From: Stenopsyche tienmushanensis
Lineage: Eukaryota > Arthropoda > Insecta > Trichoptera > Stenopsychidae
DNA length: 64,000 bases
Reading direction: 5' to 3'
Assembly: GCA_008973525.1 (NCBI GenBank)
Contig: WACJ01000074.1
Span: forward strand, 310,001-374,000
The notes beneath the pieces are model-generated. The model worked only from the letters and a program-made list of their open reading frames with translations. It was not told the origin of the DNA and made no database searches. This document shows positions 11,535-23,917 of this stretch, in pieces. A program made the translations under genes and the position numbers. How positions within the stretch are numbered: position 1 is the first letter of the stretch; every line of letters starts with the position of its first letter.

Positions 11535-13012
11535 TAGGGTGTTCCATAAGTTTCTTTCGTTTTCATATTAACACTTTGAGAACCGCGCTTTTTGGTATGA
11601 AAATCCTGTGGGGGCCGCTCGTTTTAGGCAAATTTCGCAAAAAATCAAGACCTTTATAATAATTAACATATCTTTTTAACCTATGAGTGTATATACGTGA
11701 AATTTTCAGGTTATGTTCTACAAATCAAAGGTATTGATCTGTGATCTTCATTTTACAACTTTCAACCAGTGGCTCTCAAACCAACGAAATACATTTTTTT
11801 TCTTTCTATAAATATTACTTGTTATTTATATTTCATTTGAAAATTTATTTACTACATGAGGGTGATAATACTTCGCAATTCTATGGAAGGACCGCCACTG
11901 GATATGTATATATCCTTTACTTCAGAATCGTCCAACCTTTTTTGTTGGGAGATACTTTCAATTTAAAATTGTCTTAGGATCGACTTCTAATATGATTCTT
12001 ATAGGAAATTTATTTACTTTCTTCAAACTTAAAACTCAAATTTATATACCCTTTATATCTGTAGAAATATCTGTCAACGAATAGTGAAATATAAGTGTCG
12101 GTAACATATTTTTTTTATGATGATGTAGGCCCACGTTTTTACGCCAAATGGCGTCAGCGGTTCATAACGGTTGGGGAATTTTTACGCCAAAAGGCGTCAG
12201 CGGGTCTCAAAGTGTTAAGAAGAAAAAAAAAACTTTTTGCCAAAATTTCTCAGATTTGTTGGCAAAATATTGATCAAGGAACATTTTTATATCATTTTTT
12301 GAATTAAAATTTTTACCACGTAAAGAATTTTTCAATTAAAGAAATTAATAATAATCTGAAGGGGCAATGTTCGGAGAGTATGGAGGATGAGGTAAAACAA
12401 CCCAGTCAAATGATAATAATTTATTTCTGATGAGCAAAGACACATGAGGCCTGGCGTTATCGTGATGAAAAGCAACGCCTCGTCTGTTCGCTAATTCTGG
12501 CCGTTTTCTGGCAATTGCATCCTTTAGATTGTCTAGTTGGAAACAATATTTTGTTTAATTGATCGTTTCACCTTGCTGAAGTGGCTCATAATAAACTACC
12601 CCTTTCCAGTCCCACCAAATGCATAGCAAAACTTTTTTTGGATGTAGACCAGGTTTAGCTACAGTTAAAGCTTCTGTGCCCTTGGTCCGAGACTGGTTAC
12701 GTTGGATATTCTCATAGAGTATCCAATTTTCATCTCCAGTGACAAGTCTCTTCAAAAAAGGTTGGCTATTATGTCGTTAAAGAAGAAGATCGCGTATTGA
12801 AATACGCTGAAATTTATTTGAATCAGTCAGTTTATGAGGAAGCTACACATCTGAACGATTGATGTATCCCAATTTTGTCATATGATTATGGACAGATGTT
12901 CGTAGAATTTCTAACCTGTAAGCTATTTCGCGAACAGTATATCGTGGATTTTCTTCAACCATCGCTATGATTAGATCTGTGTTCATTTGCGAAAGAAACT
13001 TGTGGGACAATG
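11535..13012 (-). mobile_element. mariner with 5' deletion, split by a MITE
   Basis: The left end reads TA then GGGTGTTCCATAAGTTTC, with CTTTCG next. The right end near 12,990-13,012 reads GCGAAAGAAACTTGTGGGAC, its inverted counterpart. The minus strand encodes a cecropia-like mariner transposase: ENPRYTVREIAYRLEI, KLGYINRSDVWLPHKL, RLVTGDENWILYENI (first catalytic Asp), then GLHPKKVLLCIWWDWKGVVY. The reading frame runs through the right terminal repeat, because the promoter and about the first hundred codons are deleted. An in-frame break follows TIN near 12,555 and the second catalytic block is degraded. A TTAA element occupies 11,568-12,218. Confidence 0.8.
11568..12218. mobile_element. 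TTAA-flanked element nested in mariner
   Basis: TTAACACTTTGAGAACCGC opens at 11,568 and GCGGGTCTCAAAGTGTTAA closes at 12,218, forming near-perfect inverted ends with a TTAA duplication. Outside these points the mariner sequence resumes. The element is 651 bp including both TTAAs and encodes nothing recognisable. A GCCAAANGGCGTCAGCGG block is duplicated near its right end (12,140-12,203). Confidence 0.8.
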
Positions 13013-13699
13013 TGTATGCAAGTAGAAATAGCGCATGTTGAGCAATGAAAATACAGTGATTATATTTATTTTCATAGCTCCTACCCCTCAATTGACAGTA
13101 CTACTTTAAATAAAGTAGAAATTTGCGTTGAGATGACCAATAACGACATCTTAAACAATCTGACGTTACAATTAAGAATAATTCATTAAATTAGGAAGCA
13201 GTTGGAAGATTCAGATTTCATTCAGAGGCCATGACATGTCAATCTGAACTGAGGTTGAAAACCAATGATTTAAAATGTGTAGAAACTAATCGATAACGAC
13301 TCTTCCATCTCAATCTCAAGTTCCTGAAACTATATTACAACATGCTTATAAGAGCTGCTTCTTACTGAAAATATCTGTAAAGAGGCACATTCAAGTAGAT
13401 CTGGAAACAAAAATGAGGACCAAAACGTTTTAGTGACCGTAATTCCTTAAGTCAAAAATTCTAAGCAGCTTGTGTTCGAAATAAATCAAGCACATTGATA
13501 GATCATAAAAATCAATTTTAAAATATTTCATTTAATGATGTCAAAAACACAATTTTGCCTATTTAACCACCCTCACCAGATCTTAAAACGAAATATTTTG
13601 GTAGATAACGTTTACTATTGTGATTTATCTTATGGTCTTTGATATGAAATAACTTTACGATTATCATTATGTCTGAGAAAATTCACAATATCACAAGTT
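13013..13699. other. Intergenic, nothing secure
   Basis: AT-rich. TCACCAGATCTTAAAACG near 13,575 faintly recalls the S-P-D-L block of Tc1/mariner transposases, but no second block supports it. Confidence 0.35.
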
Positions 13700-13830
13700 A
13701 ACCCTATATAAAAACCTATGTTCAGAGCATCCGCCTGTGGGTGTAAGGATATTGATTCAAATCCAATAGAGGTAATTCGATTTTTCACTGGGACCTATTT
13801 GCACTGGGATTGATGGTAATTCGTTGTTAC
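13700..13830 (+). repeat. tRNA-derived SINE-like copy
   Basis: CAGAGCATCCGCCTGTGG, then GATTCAAATCC 18 bases later, follow the A-box/B-box order of a tRNA head. The tail AATAGAGGTAATTCG parallels the ACAGGAGGT tails of the copies at 1-60 and 5743. No poly-A or simple tail is evident. Confidence 0.45.
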
Positions 13831-13860
13831 GAAAATTAGGCTTTATTTACATTTTGTTAT

Positions 13861-15619
13861 AAAAGTAGATTCGCACCATTACTTTTTTTATCTTCATTGT
13901 GTTTCAATTTTAAATGAGAAAATCTTGTTGAATTAATTAAAAATAAGCTATTGAAAATCAGAAAACTAATTTGCCTTTGAATCAAAATTTTCATTTGAAA
14001 TTTAACAAATGGATCTCTTAATGATCATTCTTATCATGGAATAATAATCTCATACTTACAACAACATCAGCCCCTTTGAAGAGCGTTTTTGGTGGATTAT
14101 TGAATAACACAATTTTAAAGAAAAACATAATTAAGCGCAAATTCAAACATCCGAATACATGCCAAATTTGATTTAAATTGTACAAGGAATTTTAAAGGGT
14201 AGAAAGTGTATATAAAAACTCGTTTTCTTTCATCGACGAATGATATTACAATACGTTTATAGATCATATTTCATCTGTCGCATTCAAAGCTATTCTCGAT
14301 GAAAGACTTTATTTTCTTTTGCTTGTTTTTTCGTTTTTCGCTTAATACGTCAATTGTACGAGCTTACAGCGCGATATTGAAAATCATGTGGAAAATGTGA
14401 AAATTTATCAGCAAATACGAAATGGTACCCATGGGACTGGAGAATTTCCCAAATAAAGAGATCGACGATGTTTCCCCCCCAAAACGCTCCATTAAGTATT
14501 GTATGTATATTTCAGTCGTAAATTAGGTGATAATTTATTATCCTCAAGTGATTTAATTCCATTTTTTTCTATTTATGAAGTGCCATTAATTTACGCCTAG
14601 AATTTACCCTATTTAATTTGTATCGATATACTGAACAAGCCATCAATATCATCCCTTGTGTTAATTTTACCCCAATAAATCGAATTTAAAATTAAATACT
14701 TTTATGCATTCTGTTCAACCTATATTTGAATTCAAATATTTTATTCACCCCTTTATAAAAAATATTCGACATGCCATCTTTAGGCTTTAGACATCTATTG
14801 TATAAATCATCTGTTTTAGCCCCCTAAATATAATAAATCATGAAAAATAAATCTATATTCGTATCTATATCAATTAATTCCGAATGGGATCTTCTGGAAT
14901 AAATCAAGTAAGAAGGTTATCGTATATAAATAAAACATAAGATATCCTGAAGACGTTACGAAGGTGGCAAAGCTTATTGAATGCTATAAATAATAAAAAA
15001 ATATATTTGATCATTTAAATTAAAAATATTTATAAAATTCACATTTATGACATTTTAGCATGAAAAATAAAAATATTTTATCCATTTTATGTCGTTTCAA
15101 ACTATACATTTAGGGTGGAATATAGAATGGTGGTTGACTTTAAATGATATTTTATATATTTATGATTTGATAACTACTCTAATATTGATTTATATTTAGG
15201 GGTTGTTTTATATTCGAATATCAGTCCTTTAACAACGATGATATGAAAATGAAGCTTTAAATGATGTGACAAAAAATGTTTAATGTTGCTGTCAAACATC
15301 AAATACGCTAGGGGCTAATTCAGCCCCATTGCACATATTTAAGGCTTCGCTTTAGTAGTAAAAATTCGATCATTTTATTCCATTTAATCAATCAGTTGCA
15401 AGATCTTACCTTGAAAGCATTTCATATGTCGTTATCACTTGATTGATTAAGTGTAATTATGTAGATTTCCACTTTGTACACATCAATATAAATTCGTTAA
15501 TATTGTATTATAAATATATGCACTCGTCGACGCAACAAGCATTTAACACCTTCGAGTCTGTCAATATTTGGCACAATAAAAGCAGATCTTAATTATCATA
15601 TTTATATTTTAATTATATT
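13861..15619. other. AT-rich intergenic
   Basis: No gene, paired repeat or structured RNA was recognised. The right end contains the downstream flank of the minus-strand membrane-protein gene. Confidence 0.4.
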
Positions 15620-15625
15620 TTTATT
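15620..15625 (-). terminator. Polyadenylation signal AATAAA (minus)
   Basis: TTTATT on the plus strand is AATAAA on the minus strand, 105 bases past the stop codon of the membrane-protein gene. It is followed by AT-rich DNA. Confidence 0.45.
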
Positions 15626-15729
15626 AAACCATATTCCAATAAACACTTTTTTATGTTATTTATAAAATTATTTCCGATGTATATATATATTTTTATATTG
15701 GTCTAGAATTACACCCTTGCGCTTTGTTT

Positions 15730-16347
15730 TCAAATTGTCAAATTTTCATAGTCCTCGTTTGCTATGAACTCGTCATTGGCACGCGATTTATATTCGTAGT
15801 CGTGTTTGTCGAGATGATATTTGCTCTTTTTATCGTCGTCCATTATCCTTTTTAAGCTGGAGTGCTCGTGAAATTCGTGCCTTATTGCAACGTTTCTGCT
15901 TATGTTTTTGAAAAGAATTTTCCACAGAGCTTTGTCTTTGTTTTTCCACAGGAGCGTTCTCGTCCTCTCTCTGACTCTCCTAATGTTGTCTTCTAATCTT
16001 CTCGCTCTTATTTCCATAGCTATTAAAGTTCTCGATGCGTTCGATAAGATGTTGTAGACTACCTCCTTTTCCCTTTCTCTGTGTTTTCTTTGGTTGGAGT
16101 GATTCTTTTTGGTGTCTTCCGTGGAGAGAGCATTCGCTCTTATCCTGTTGAGGATTTCTCTGTGTGTGGGCGAGGGATAATATATGGGATGCTTGACTGA
16201 CAAAAGGATACATATGGTGACAGCCAGAGCCAAAATGAGAGGGATGAATATCAATTTGTAATTTTGGTTGAAATAAGTCGGTGCAATGTAAGTCATGTCA
16301 CTTGGTTCGTTCTCGGACTTGACTTTAAACGGGTTCCGAATCTTTGT
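15730..16347 (-). CDS. Single-pass membrane protein, last coding exon
   Basis: This is the longest uninterrupted open frame in the window. The minus strand shows TTGCTTTTTCTTCAG directly before ACAAAGATTCGG, a good 3' splice site, so I place the exon start at 16,347. An ATG at 16,362 lies inside the polypyrimidine tract and is probably not used. An internal ATG at 16,296 is another possible start. From 16,347 the product has about 205 residues. A hydrophobic span (IFIPLILALAVTICILLSV) lies about 30 residues in, followed by a long, strongly charged tail rich in Arg, Lys and Glu that may form helices (REREKEVV, RARRLEDNIRRVRERTR). The C-terminus is acidic and Tyr-rich (DKHDYEYKSRANDEF). There is no cysteine motif or enzyme signature. 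Any upstream exon is unidentified. I do not recognise the family, but frame length and splice and polyadenylation context support a real gene. Confidence 0.65.
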   Translation of the reverse strand, partial: TKIRNPFKVKSENEPSDMTYIAPTYFNQNYKLIFIPLILALAVTICILLSVKHPIYYPSPTHREILNRIRANALSTEDTKKNHSNQRKHREREKEVVYNILSNASRTLIAMEIRARRLEDNIRRVRERTRTLLWKNKDKALWKILFKNISRNVAIRHEFHEHSSLKRIMDDDKKSKYHLDKHDYEYKSRANDEFIANEDYENLTI

Positions 16348-18956
16348 CTGAAGAAAAAGCAACAGAAAATGTTTTGGAACTTTGCGAGTTTTCCGGTAAC
16401 ATTATGATACACGTGGTTTTGAAAACGATGGTAACGTGCGCACCCCGAGACCGTCTCTACTGTACTGAGGGTAGATAGACTTTCCGTCGGGAGTTTCGCC
16501 CCTCTTTGAATCCCTCCTCTTCAGAGGATCGGTCTCTACGCGCCCAAGTGTATATTGATTCCCTTTTTTAAAAAAAACCATTCTGAAGCTTCTTTTTGCG
16601 TATGTTTACCTCCGGTAACCGTGCTTCATTAGAAGCACTCAGTTAACCGGTAATTAAGCATAACAAATGGAAAATGTACGACAAAAGAAGCTTGAAAATT
16701 CAAAGCCTATAACGTAGAAAAGTCAACGTTTACTTTGTCATTAGCATAAAAGGATAAGCATCAAACCATTCAATTTATGATAAAGAACAACAAATTTATC
16801 ATATTATGCCTTTATTATAGCAACATCTTTGAAAACCTATAGCAAATTAGACACCTTTTTTTTTCAGATGTGATGCGATGCAGTTTTATAGCTTGTAATC
16901 GATACCACAAGTATTTAATTCATACTAATTCCATTGATTTACATCCACTTTTAACACTAACTATACCAGAACTTCGCATATACATAACTTTATCGTAAGC
17001 AATCATTTGACCGCTTATGAAAAAGATGATTTCTCGCAATGAATGGTGTAAATTTATTGTAATAAATTATGTACCAAAAAACTTTGAAATAATCAATATA
17101 CTATTCTAACCATAAAGCGAAAAGCCGTATAACAGAGAAACTGAAATTAATCTGAGGATGGCTAACAGTACAGCATTTATTTAGCCGTATAACGAAACAT
17201 TATGGTTCGTAAACAGAAAAAATGCCATAATTAATAAGGTATAACGAAATTCCGTATAATTAACGATATATAAATAGGACATATAAATATAATAAAACAC
17301 AGGAAATCTTTGTGGTATCATTTACTTTATTTTGATATCTATTATCCACTTATTTTTTGATAATCAAGTTCCTTGATCAGTCAATCCTTGATCAACATCC
17401 TTGATAAATCAAGGATGTTGAAAAAACCCTCCATAGAAAATCTATAGAATTTATATTTAACATTGTACTTTCACGTCATTTATACCAAATCTTTCATATT
17501 TATTTGGTATATTATTGTAGGGAATAGGTTCTCATTGATAGTCAGATTTGTGTCAGACTTGTAGGTATTTTGCTTTACCTAAATATTTTTTTCCATGCAT
17601 CCGAAGTTTAGTGTTAAACATAAGCTAACATTAATAATTCTTCACAGTATTAAGTTACTTTTCTTTCTTTAAAGTCCTTATGACAAACCGAGAACTATCA
17701 GACCATGAAAAGTTCGTTTGAATTTGCAATTTGAAGGAGTTGATCACTTCAGGAAGAGCTATCTTGACATAATAGAATAGTTTCACAATCTACATTCCAT
17801 CCATTTGTCTTAATATATATTTCCAGACTACTAATATTTAAATTAAACTACCTTTTCACATTGATAATATCTGAATTCTGTTAAAAGATCTAAACCATTA
17901 TACTGACGCATGGTTATTGAATGTTTTTATTTTTTTACTGGTGCTAAAACTATTATACTTCTCATAAACCCCGTACAAACACATATATTTTAATTGAGTT
18001 TAATACCTTTGGAATTTTGAAAGCAAACATCGACGACGCGCAATCACGACTTAGGGATATTAGGGAACACAAAATTAACAGCCACGAAATAAATCTATCA
18101 ATAATGAATTCGATAGTTTTGTGGCTCATAAAAAAACCCTAAATAACATATCGTTCATACATTTGCGAATGTAAATTGTGTGCTCGCTGTGTATTCCAGA
18201 AACATGTGATCCTTATATTTTGCTGGGAATCACATAGGATTATATTCCTCAGGTTGATGATTCTCATTGTATAAGCGTTTTTCTATTATAATTTTCTTGG
18301 AAATAAGAAAATTCGTCCTTTGCACCTGTTGCTATCTCCCTGCCGTCATAAAACGGTTACCCGTTATGTTTACGGCTGATTACAGTACAACGGAAAAACC
18401 TTTTTACGGCCCACACGCTCTCTCATAATGTAATATAACCCACCCCCTCCCCATCGTGCAACCTATAAAATTTTGCGCTTTTAATAAAAAAAAAGCCTTA
18501 TAAAACCGAGGCAATCGGTAAAAAACCTTCACTTACGAGTATTTCTCTCTAAATTGATTATATAAAACGACGTCGTATTAAGCGCATGTCTGCGCACATA
18601 CGTTCGTATGAAATGTATTTTTGGATAGCGAAAGGTTGTATTGTATAAAATATATGATTATGTTTTAAATGAAATAGACAATAAAAACATTCGCAGGGCT
18701 CTTTGGTCAATTTTGTACTCCAGAAACGGGTGTAAAAATGGGGCAACTGGTAAAATGCAAATTTGTTGATCGACTAATAGATACACATTTTTTTCTTATT
18801 TTATAATATTCTTTATATAAATATGAACGTTGCTTAAAGTGCTTTGACCGATTGATGCACGCGGAACAATTGGTTGTTATGATCGGTGGATGATTTCATC
18901 GCGCTATTGAAAAGTGGAGGAATACATTAGCATTTGATTTGACGATTTTAATATTT
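16348..18956. other. Upstream or intergenic, one hairpin
   Basis: 16,380-16,560 is unusually GC-rich, with GGTAACGTGCGCACC and GACCGTCTCT blocks, and could hold the intron, first exon or promoter of the adjacent minus-strand gene. 16,600-18,300 is AT-rich with repeated CGTATAACGAAA-like strings near 17,130-17,270. 18,300-18,480 is again less AT-rich. No gene was recognised. Confidence 0.35.
17392..17421. repeat. 14-bp stem inverted repeat
   Basis: TCAACATCCTTGAT and ATCAAGGATGTTGA are perfect reverse complements separated by two bases. Related CCTTGATCA copies lie immediately upstream (17,371-17,391). It is not associated with any gene I can see. Confidence 0.6.
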
Positions 18957-19315
18957 TTGGCGATTTACCATCCCTATGTAGTAGCGCTGTTAATCTGATC
19001 AGATTTAATTCGCCAGATTCACAGCGACATCTTCCGTCTCTCTTTAGGTGCAATGTGTTATTTAAACAGCGCCATCTCTTGTGGCCCTACGGAGACATTG
19101 CACCTGCATACCGACGGATCGCTTTTTGCGCATGCCCCGTTGCCGGTCGGGTAGTGACGCGCAGGAAGCGGGAGTCGGGAGAGTGGTCGTTTAGCCTTGG
19201 CTGCGGGAAGTTGTCCTTCCTGCAGCCATATATCTCTCTCTCGCTCATGTGGAATAAATAGTTATTTAAAGAAAAGAGTATTTCTATTCGACGCCCGTCT
19301 AATCATTTTCGTCAA
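18957..19315 (+). repeat. LTR-like dispersed repeat, copy A
   Basis: About 350 bp aligns throughout with 30,594-30,950. It starts GGCGATTTACCATCCC and ends ACGCCCGTC. It has an AATAAA (GGAATAAATAGTTATTT) near its end, a CT microsatellite, and GCGCCATCTCTTGTGG/GCGACATCTTCCGTC repeats. An internal polyadenylation signal and stand-alone occurrence suit a solo LTR, but clear TG/CA ends and a target duplication were not established. The 68-codon frame inside is incidental. Confidence 0.6.
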
Positions 19316-22300
19316 ATAGTAAAATTGCACAAACAAGGAATTTGGGTTCCCCATGAATGGTCACAGTCGACTCCTTAATCAATACTAATAAAAAGAAGAT
19401 CTTTCTTTGTGTGTGGTGGTATTTTTCTGGAGTTATTTATTATAATTTACTCAAACTCGGTCAAACTATTATAGTGATCGTTTATTATAAACAATTTGAA
19501 TGAATGAAACACAAGCTCACATAAAAACGATCTGTTTTGGTCAATAACTAAAAAAGTTTCTTCTTCGCGCTAATGCTGCAAAAATAGTTCAGGAAAAAAT
19601 AAGAAAGCTTGGATTGAAAACTCTATCTCATTCAACCTATTCGCTATGCTGTTTCGCCATCGGATTACTAGATTTTTAGATCGTTAGAGTATACAGTAAG
19701 ACGTAAAAAAATTAACAAAGTTGGAGAAGTAAAAACGCACTTAAAAAAGTTTTTCAGTGAAAAATCAAAGGACTTTTTAAAAAGGCAATTGAAAAATTAT
19801 CTTTAAGCTGGCAAAATGATTACGTTTCGGTCCCCTAATATAATTGTCGACAATAAACTTATGTAGTTATCATTTCACCCAGTTCAAGAAGTTAATGGTA
19901 AATAGCTCCAATTATAGTTCTCCACTCAAATATGACAAAGGAACATTCCGAAGTATCCCAGTGTTGGAACTGAGCTTATTACTTTGAAAGCCATCGTTTT
20001 TTTACATTATTGTATATAATCAATTTTTGTTTATTATTAGGACTAGTCTATAAATTTCATTGATGGTGCTTGTGGCCTTGGTCACCTTCATGCTCTGATC
20101 AAAGAAAACTATCATACAATATCGAATATATTCTTCGATAGTTTCAGGATTCGTCATATTTAACTTTAATAATAAAATAAAGCTGAAAAACAACACCATA
20201 AGGTTATTTTACAGAAATATTTTCTTTGTCATATCTTGTCATAATATATCAACACCAGTATATGAACAATTGTATATAAATTTAAATTAATCTTAAAAAC
20301 TCTATTAATGTCCCTATTGCTACATACACGTCCTATGGAGCACATTTGCTTGTTAGATACTGCCATTGATTTTCGACTTAAGTTCGTTGAAGCTCGCCAG
20401 AAGAAACGATGACTGTAGTCATCAATCAAACCGACATCTTCTGTAGACGTAATTATTTTTTGCCCTTTGCTTTATAAGCGACAGGGCCGGCATGGCGCTG
20501 ACAGCCCCTCATTGCCCACCGACACCATTTTTTCTTATTACTTTCCTCCGATAAGCTTAATCAAAGATTGATATGGTCCCTTCTGATGCGTTCATCTTCT
20601 AGTTTGTAACAGTCTGTCAAAATTTTACCAGTCATCGATTCGATTAGGGAACAAACGATAAGCTTGGCATTCATAAAAAAAATGGCGTGTTACATCAATC
20701 CAAAGCTGAAAAATGTGAAGTGTTTAATCATACATACGCAATTTGTATTTTAAATACATGAAGGGTTTGTTAATTAGTCAGAATCTTTAAGCTCGATAAA
20801 AATTAAAGTTATTTTATTGAATTAATTACAGATGCAGACAAAATTAAGGGGTGTAATAAAAGGAAGTTTTTTTTCAAGGTATTACAATTTAATGGGTTTC
20901 AGTATTAAGATCCATTAAATTACATAATTGTGATTATACCAAATCAACTACCATTTATAACAAATCAATTTTCAGCCGACTGAAAAGTTCTAAACCAAAT
21001 ATCTAGAAGAAAAAACATCAAGGATTAGTAGCTTTTATTGAATGAAAATACATTAAACATGTTATATTGATAGTTCAGAAGATCAGGTCCAATTAGTAGT
21101 AAGTATAAGAGTTATAAGCTTGATTGAAGATGAAGATTACTGATTAATTTAGAACAACGAGCGGTCAGAAAAAATGCAAGATCCTCTTTAGTTCATAATT
21201 CCGGCTAATCACTTGCGCATAAATTTACCATTAAAAATACGCTCATGCCATGAATTCGTTAATTATTCCATTAAGTTTCAATAATCGAATTGCTCGCAAT
21301 TGATATTATCGTAATAGGGCTTAAATCTCGGAATGAAATCACATTGAGCGAGATTGTCATGCAATAGTTATTTGCATTATACAAGCCTAAGTACCAGCAT
21401 CAGACGCTCGTTTTGCAACCCTTCCCCAGCTGTCTACACACGCACATCAGATCGATATCATGCCTCCCCCAGTGTCTATGCACCACCCCCTCGATTCTCA
21501 CCCTATAGACACCCACTCATTGCTTTTCTCCCGTATATTGGCCTCTTCGCTATCTAAATTTAACAATCCTAACATTAATAAATACGTCCAGATGCCGCTG
21601 GCGAGGTGCTCACCAGGATCAATGTCTGCAAACTTAAATCAAGTAACGTTAAATGGAGACGTGCTTGGATTGGCAACCATCTGCCATTAGCAGAACAGAG
21701 GTGAAGATCATAAATCATCCAGCGATGAATTACATTGTTACAATAGATCTAACGTCTTCGCTCTTCTTTGCGGTTTGTAAAAAAGGGCTTAAAGTGACTC
21801 GTCGAAATATTTCGCCTGGAAATTAGGATTTTAAATCTGGACACATATTTCTTGCATGCCTTCTTTCCTTGTTGGGTCGAGGCTCTATAAACACACTCTC
21901 ATTTCTTTCTATCTTTCATCGCCTCGACGATTTCAACCCATGACAGGTCTAATTTTCCTTTTCTCTTTCCTAGCATACATAAAAATATATAAATTTGTGA
22001 TATAAATTCATATTACATGGCGTGATGTATTTTTATTAAAAAATGATAGATTCGCCCGCTAAATTTTAAATTTAATATTGTTATCAATATATAGACTAAA
22101 TCTGTATTTGAAATAAATTTAAAAAGTCGTATCAACTAAATAAGCAGCTGATAGTGATAATAAATTTCAAGAACCAATGGAAGAAGTCTTATTTACATTG
22201 CCAAATAAGAATAGTCTATGAAAAATATTAAACATCCATTATATGTTTGTCCTGATATATCCGATATACTTATCAACATATCTAAATATATATATACGCG

Positions 22301-22532
22301 ATAATTTAATACATCGCGCAAAAAAGGAAAGAGATAATTGATGATTGATGACATTAAGCGGCCAACAAATATATATGTATATAGTATACAAGGTCGAAGA
22401 TACATCATTTGAGTTATTTAGGTATTTGCCCTAAACCTTACAAGGATATTTTAAAATTCATTTTCTTAAATGCCTATCAAGAAAGCTATGAAAATGCTCT
22501 TCGATACGATCAACCAGGTGGCCCGCTGGAAT
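19316..22532. other. Intergenic, nothing recognised
   Basis: Mostly AT-rich. 20,330-20,660 and 21,340-21,700 are less AT-rich and unpaired. The latter is C-rich on the plus strand (CCCTTCCCCAGC, CCTCCCCCAGTG) and has overlapping open frames of 67 and 76 codons without recognisable domains. Confidence 0.35.
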
Positions 22533-22540
22533 CCATAAGA

Positions 22541-23347
22541 CATAGGATCCCAATCTATGGGTCGTGACCCCAAAGGGGATCGCGACGGGTTTTCTGTGGG
22601 ATCACTAATTTATACAGGCAACTAAAAACATATTCACTATAATGCAATTTTTATTTTAATAAGAATAAAAACGTAAATATTTGGAAAAATTTATGAAATT
22701 CGACTTTACTAATTTAACTAGCAATAAAATAGAGAAGCCATAATGTGTATTGTGCAAAGATGTTCTTAGTCATGAGCCTATGAAAGCTTCAAAAATCAAA
22801 GATCACTTAGAGCAGCGGTTCCTAAGCTTTTTGGTCAAAGCATTCAGAATACACTAAAATGGATTTGGAGTTCTTTCGTCGGCATGAAACTAGTTGCAAA
22901 CATCAGAGATTTGATCGAATAGGACGTTCTCAGCAAGCGAGCACAGCATCAGTCCAAGCATCATATGAAATCGCATTGGAAATTTCTACGCAAAAAAAGC
23001 TCATCAAACCCTGCAAATTAAAGATGGTTAAATTAATTCTTGGGGATTCCAGTGAAGTAAATAAAGATGCAATGAATATCTCTATACTAATAGTATTCAG
23101 CGGCGTATATCAGAACTATCCGTAGATATTAAATAGTATATTTTGAATGAAATCAAGCTTTCTTCGTTGTTTTCTTTTCAAGTTATTGAATCAACAGACG
23201 TAAACTCGTGTGCTAAATTGCTTGTCTTCGTGAGATATATTCATTCAGATGATATCAAAGAAAAGTTCCTATTTTGTAGTGGAGTCGCGGGCCACATGGC
23301 TTTTATAAAAAGGGGATCACCATCCGAAAAAAAGTTGGGAACCTCTG
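22541..23347 (+). mobile_element. hAT (Buster/ZBED5-like) deletion derivative
   Basis: An exact 8-bp target duplication CCATAAGA (22,533-22,540 and 23,348-23,355) encloses ends CATAGGATCCCAATC and, inverted, CAGAGGTTCCCAACT. The plus-strand translation contains the order of ZBED5/SCAND3-type transposases: a BED-finger core CVLCKDVLSHEPMKASKIK near 22,745-22,805, then MDLEFFRRHE (22,859), then ASTASVQASYEIALEI and KLIKPCKLKMVKLILGD. The catalytic-domain start NEIKLSSLFSFQVIESTDV follows at about 23,146, then KLLVFVRYIHSDD. A stop precedes CVLC, a frameshift lies between the finger and the linker, another precedes the catalytic part, and the remaining two-thirds of the transposase are gone. It cannot move without help from an intact relative. 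Confidence 0.88.
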
Positions 23348-23355
23348 CCATAAGA

Positions 23356-23662
23356 CAATCACAATCTAATTGGTTGAATATTAATTAAGTGGATTCCGTT
23401 TAGCATTGCTCAGTCAAGGCAGCTATTTACTTTATGAACAGACTCAACAACATTTAACGAATTTCGATTCCACTTTATGACTCAAACGAAAGTTATTAAA
23501 TTCATATGATGAAAATATAGGTCATAATAAATTAGTTTCGATGTGAAAATATCAATGTTCGAATAAACTAGGATGCTAAACTGATTGCTTCAGCAAAACG
23601 ACGTTAAAAGCTTAAATATCAATCGACAAACTGATAATTGCTTTAAGCCCATAAATATTCAG
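23356..23662. other. Nothing recognised
   Basis: AT-rich spacer between the hAT derivative and the hairpin MITE. Confidence 0.4.
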
Positions 23663-23917
23663 GATGTTTGGAACACGGGCCGATACAATTTTTTTAGGGG
23701 GTTAAGTGGGACTTTTGCTAGATTTCACATTACATAGACCCTATGTCCTAAGTACCAGGGTTGTCGAAATAGAATTTTTCACTTTTAAATCGACTTCATT
23801 CTTTGAATTTAATGGTGAAATTTTGGATTTTTTTTCAAAATTTTTAAAAAAATTCTATTTCGACAATATACCCCCCTAACCCCCTAAAAAATTGTGTCGA
23901 TCCATTTGCCAAACATT
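23663..23917. mobile_element. Long-hairpin MITE
   Basis: The left arm ATGTTTGGAACACGGGCCGA plus CAATTTTTTTAGGGGG and the reverse complement of the right arm (ATGTTTGGCAAATGGATCGA plus ACAATTTTTTAGGGGG) match over about 45 bases. A second inverted pair, TTGTCGAAATAGAATTTTT (23,761) and its complement (23,848-23,866), lies inside. The whole segment of about 255 bp can fold into one hairpin. No coding capacity. The target duplication and superfamily are not determined. Confidence 0.65.

Noticed and set aside
13560..13610. Possible Tc1/mariner S-P-D-L block
   Set aside because: Only one short block without supporting motifs.
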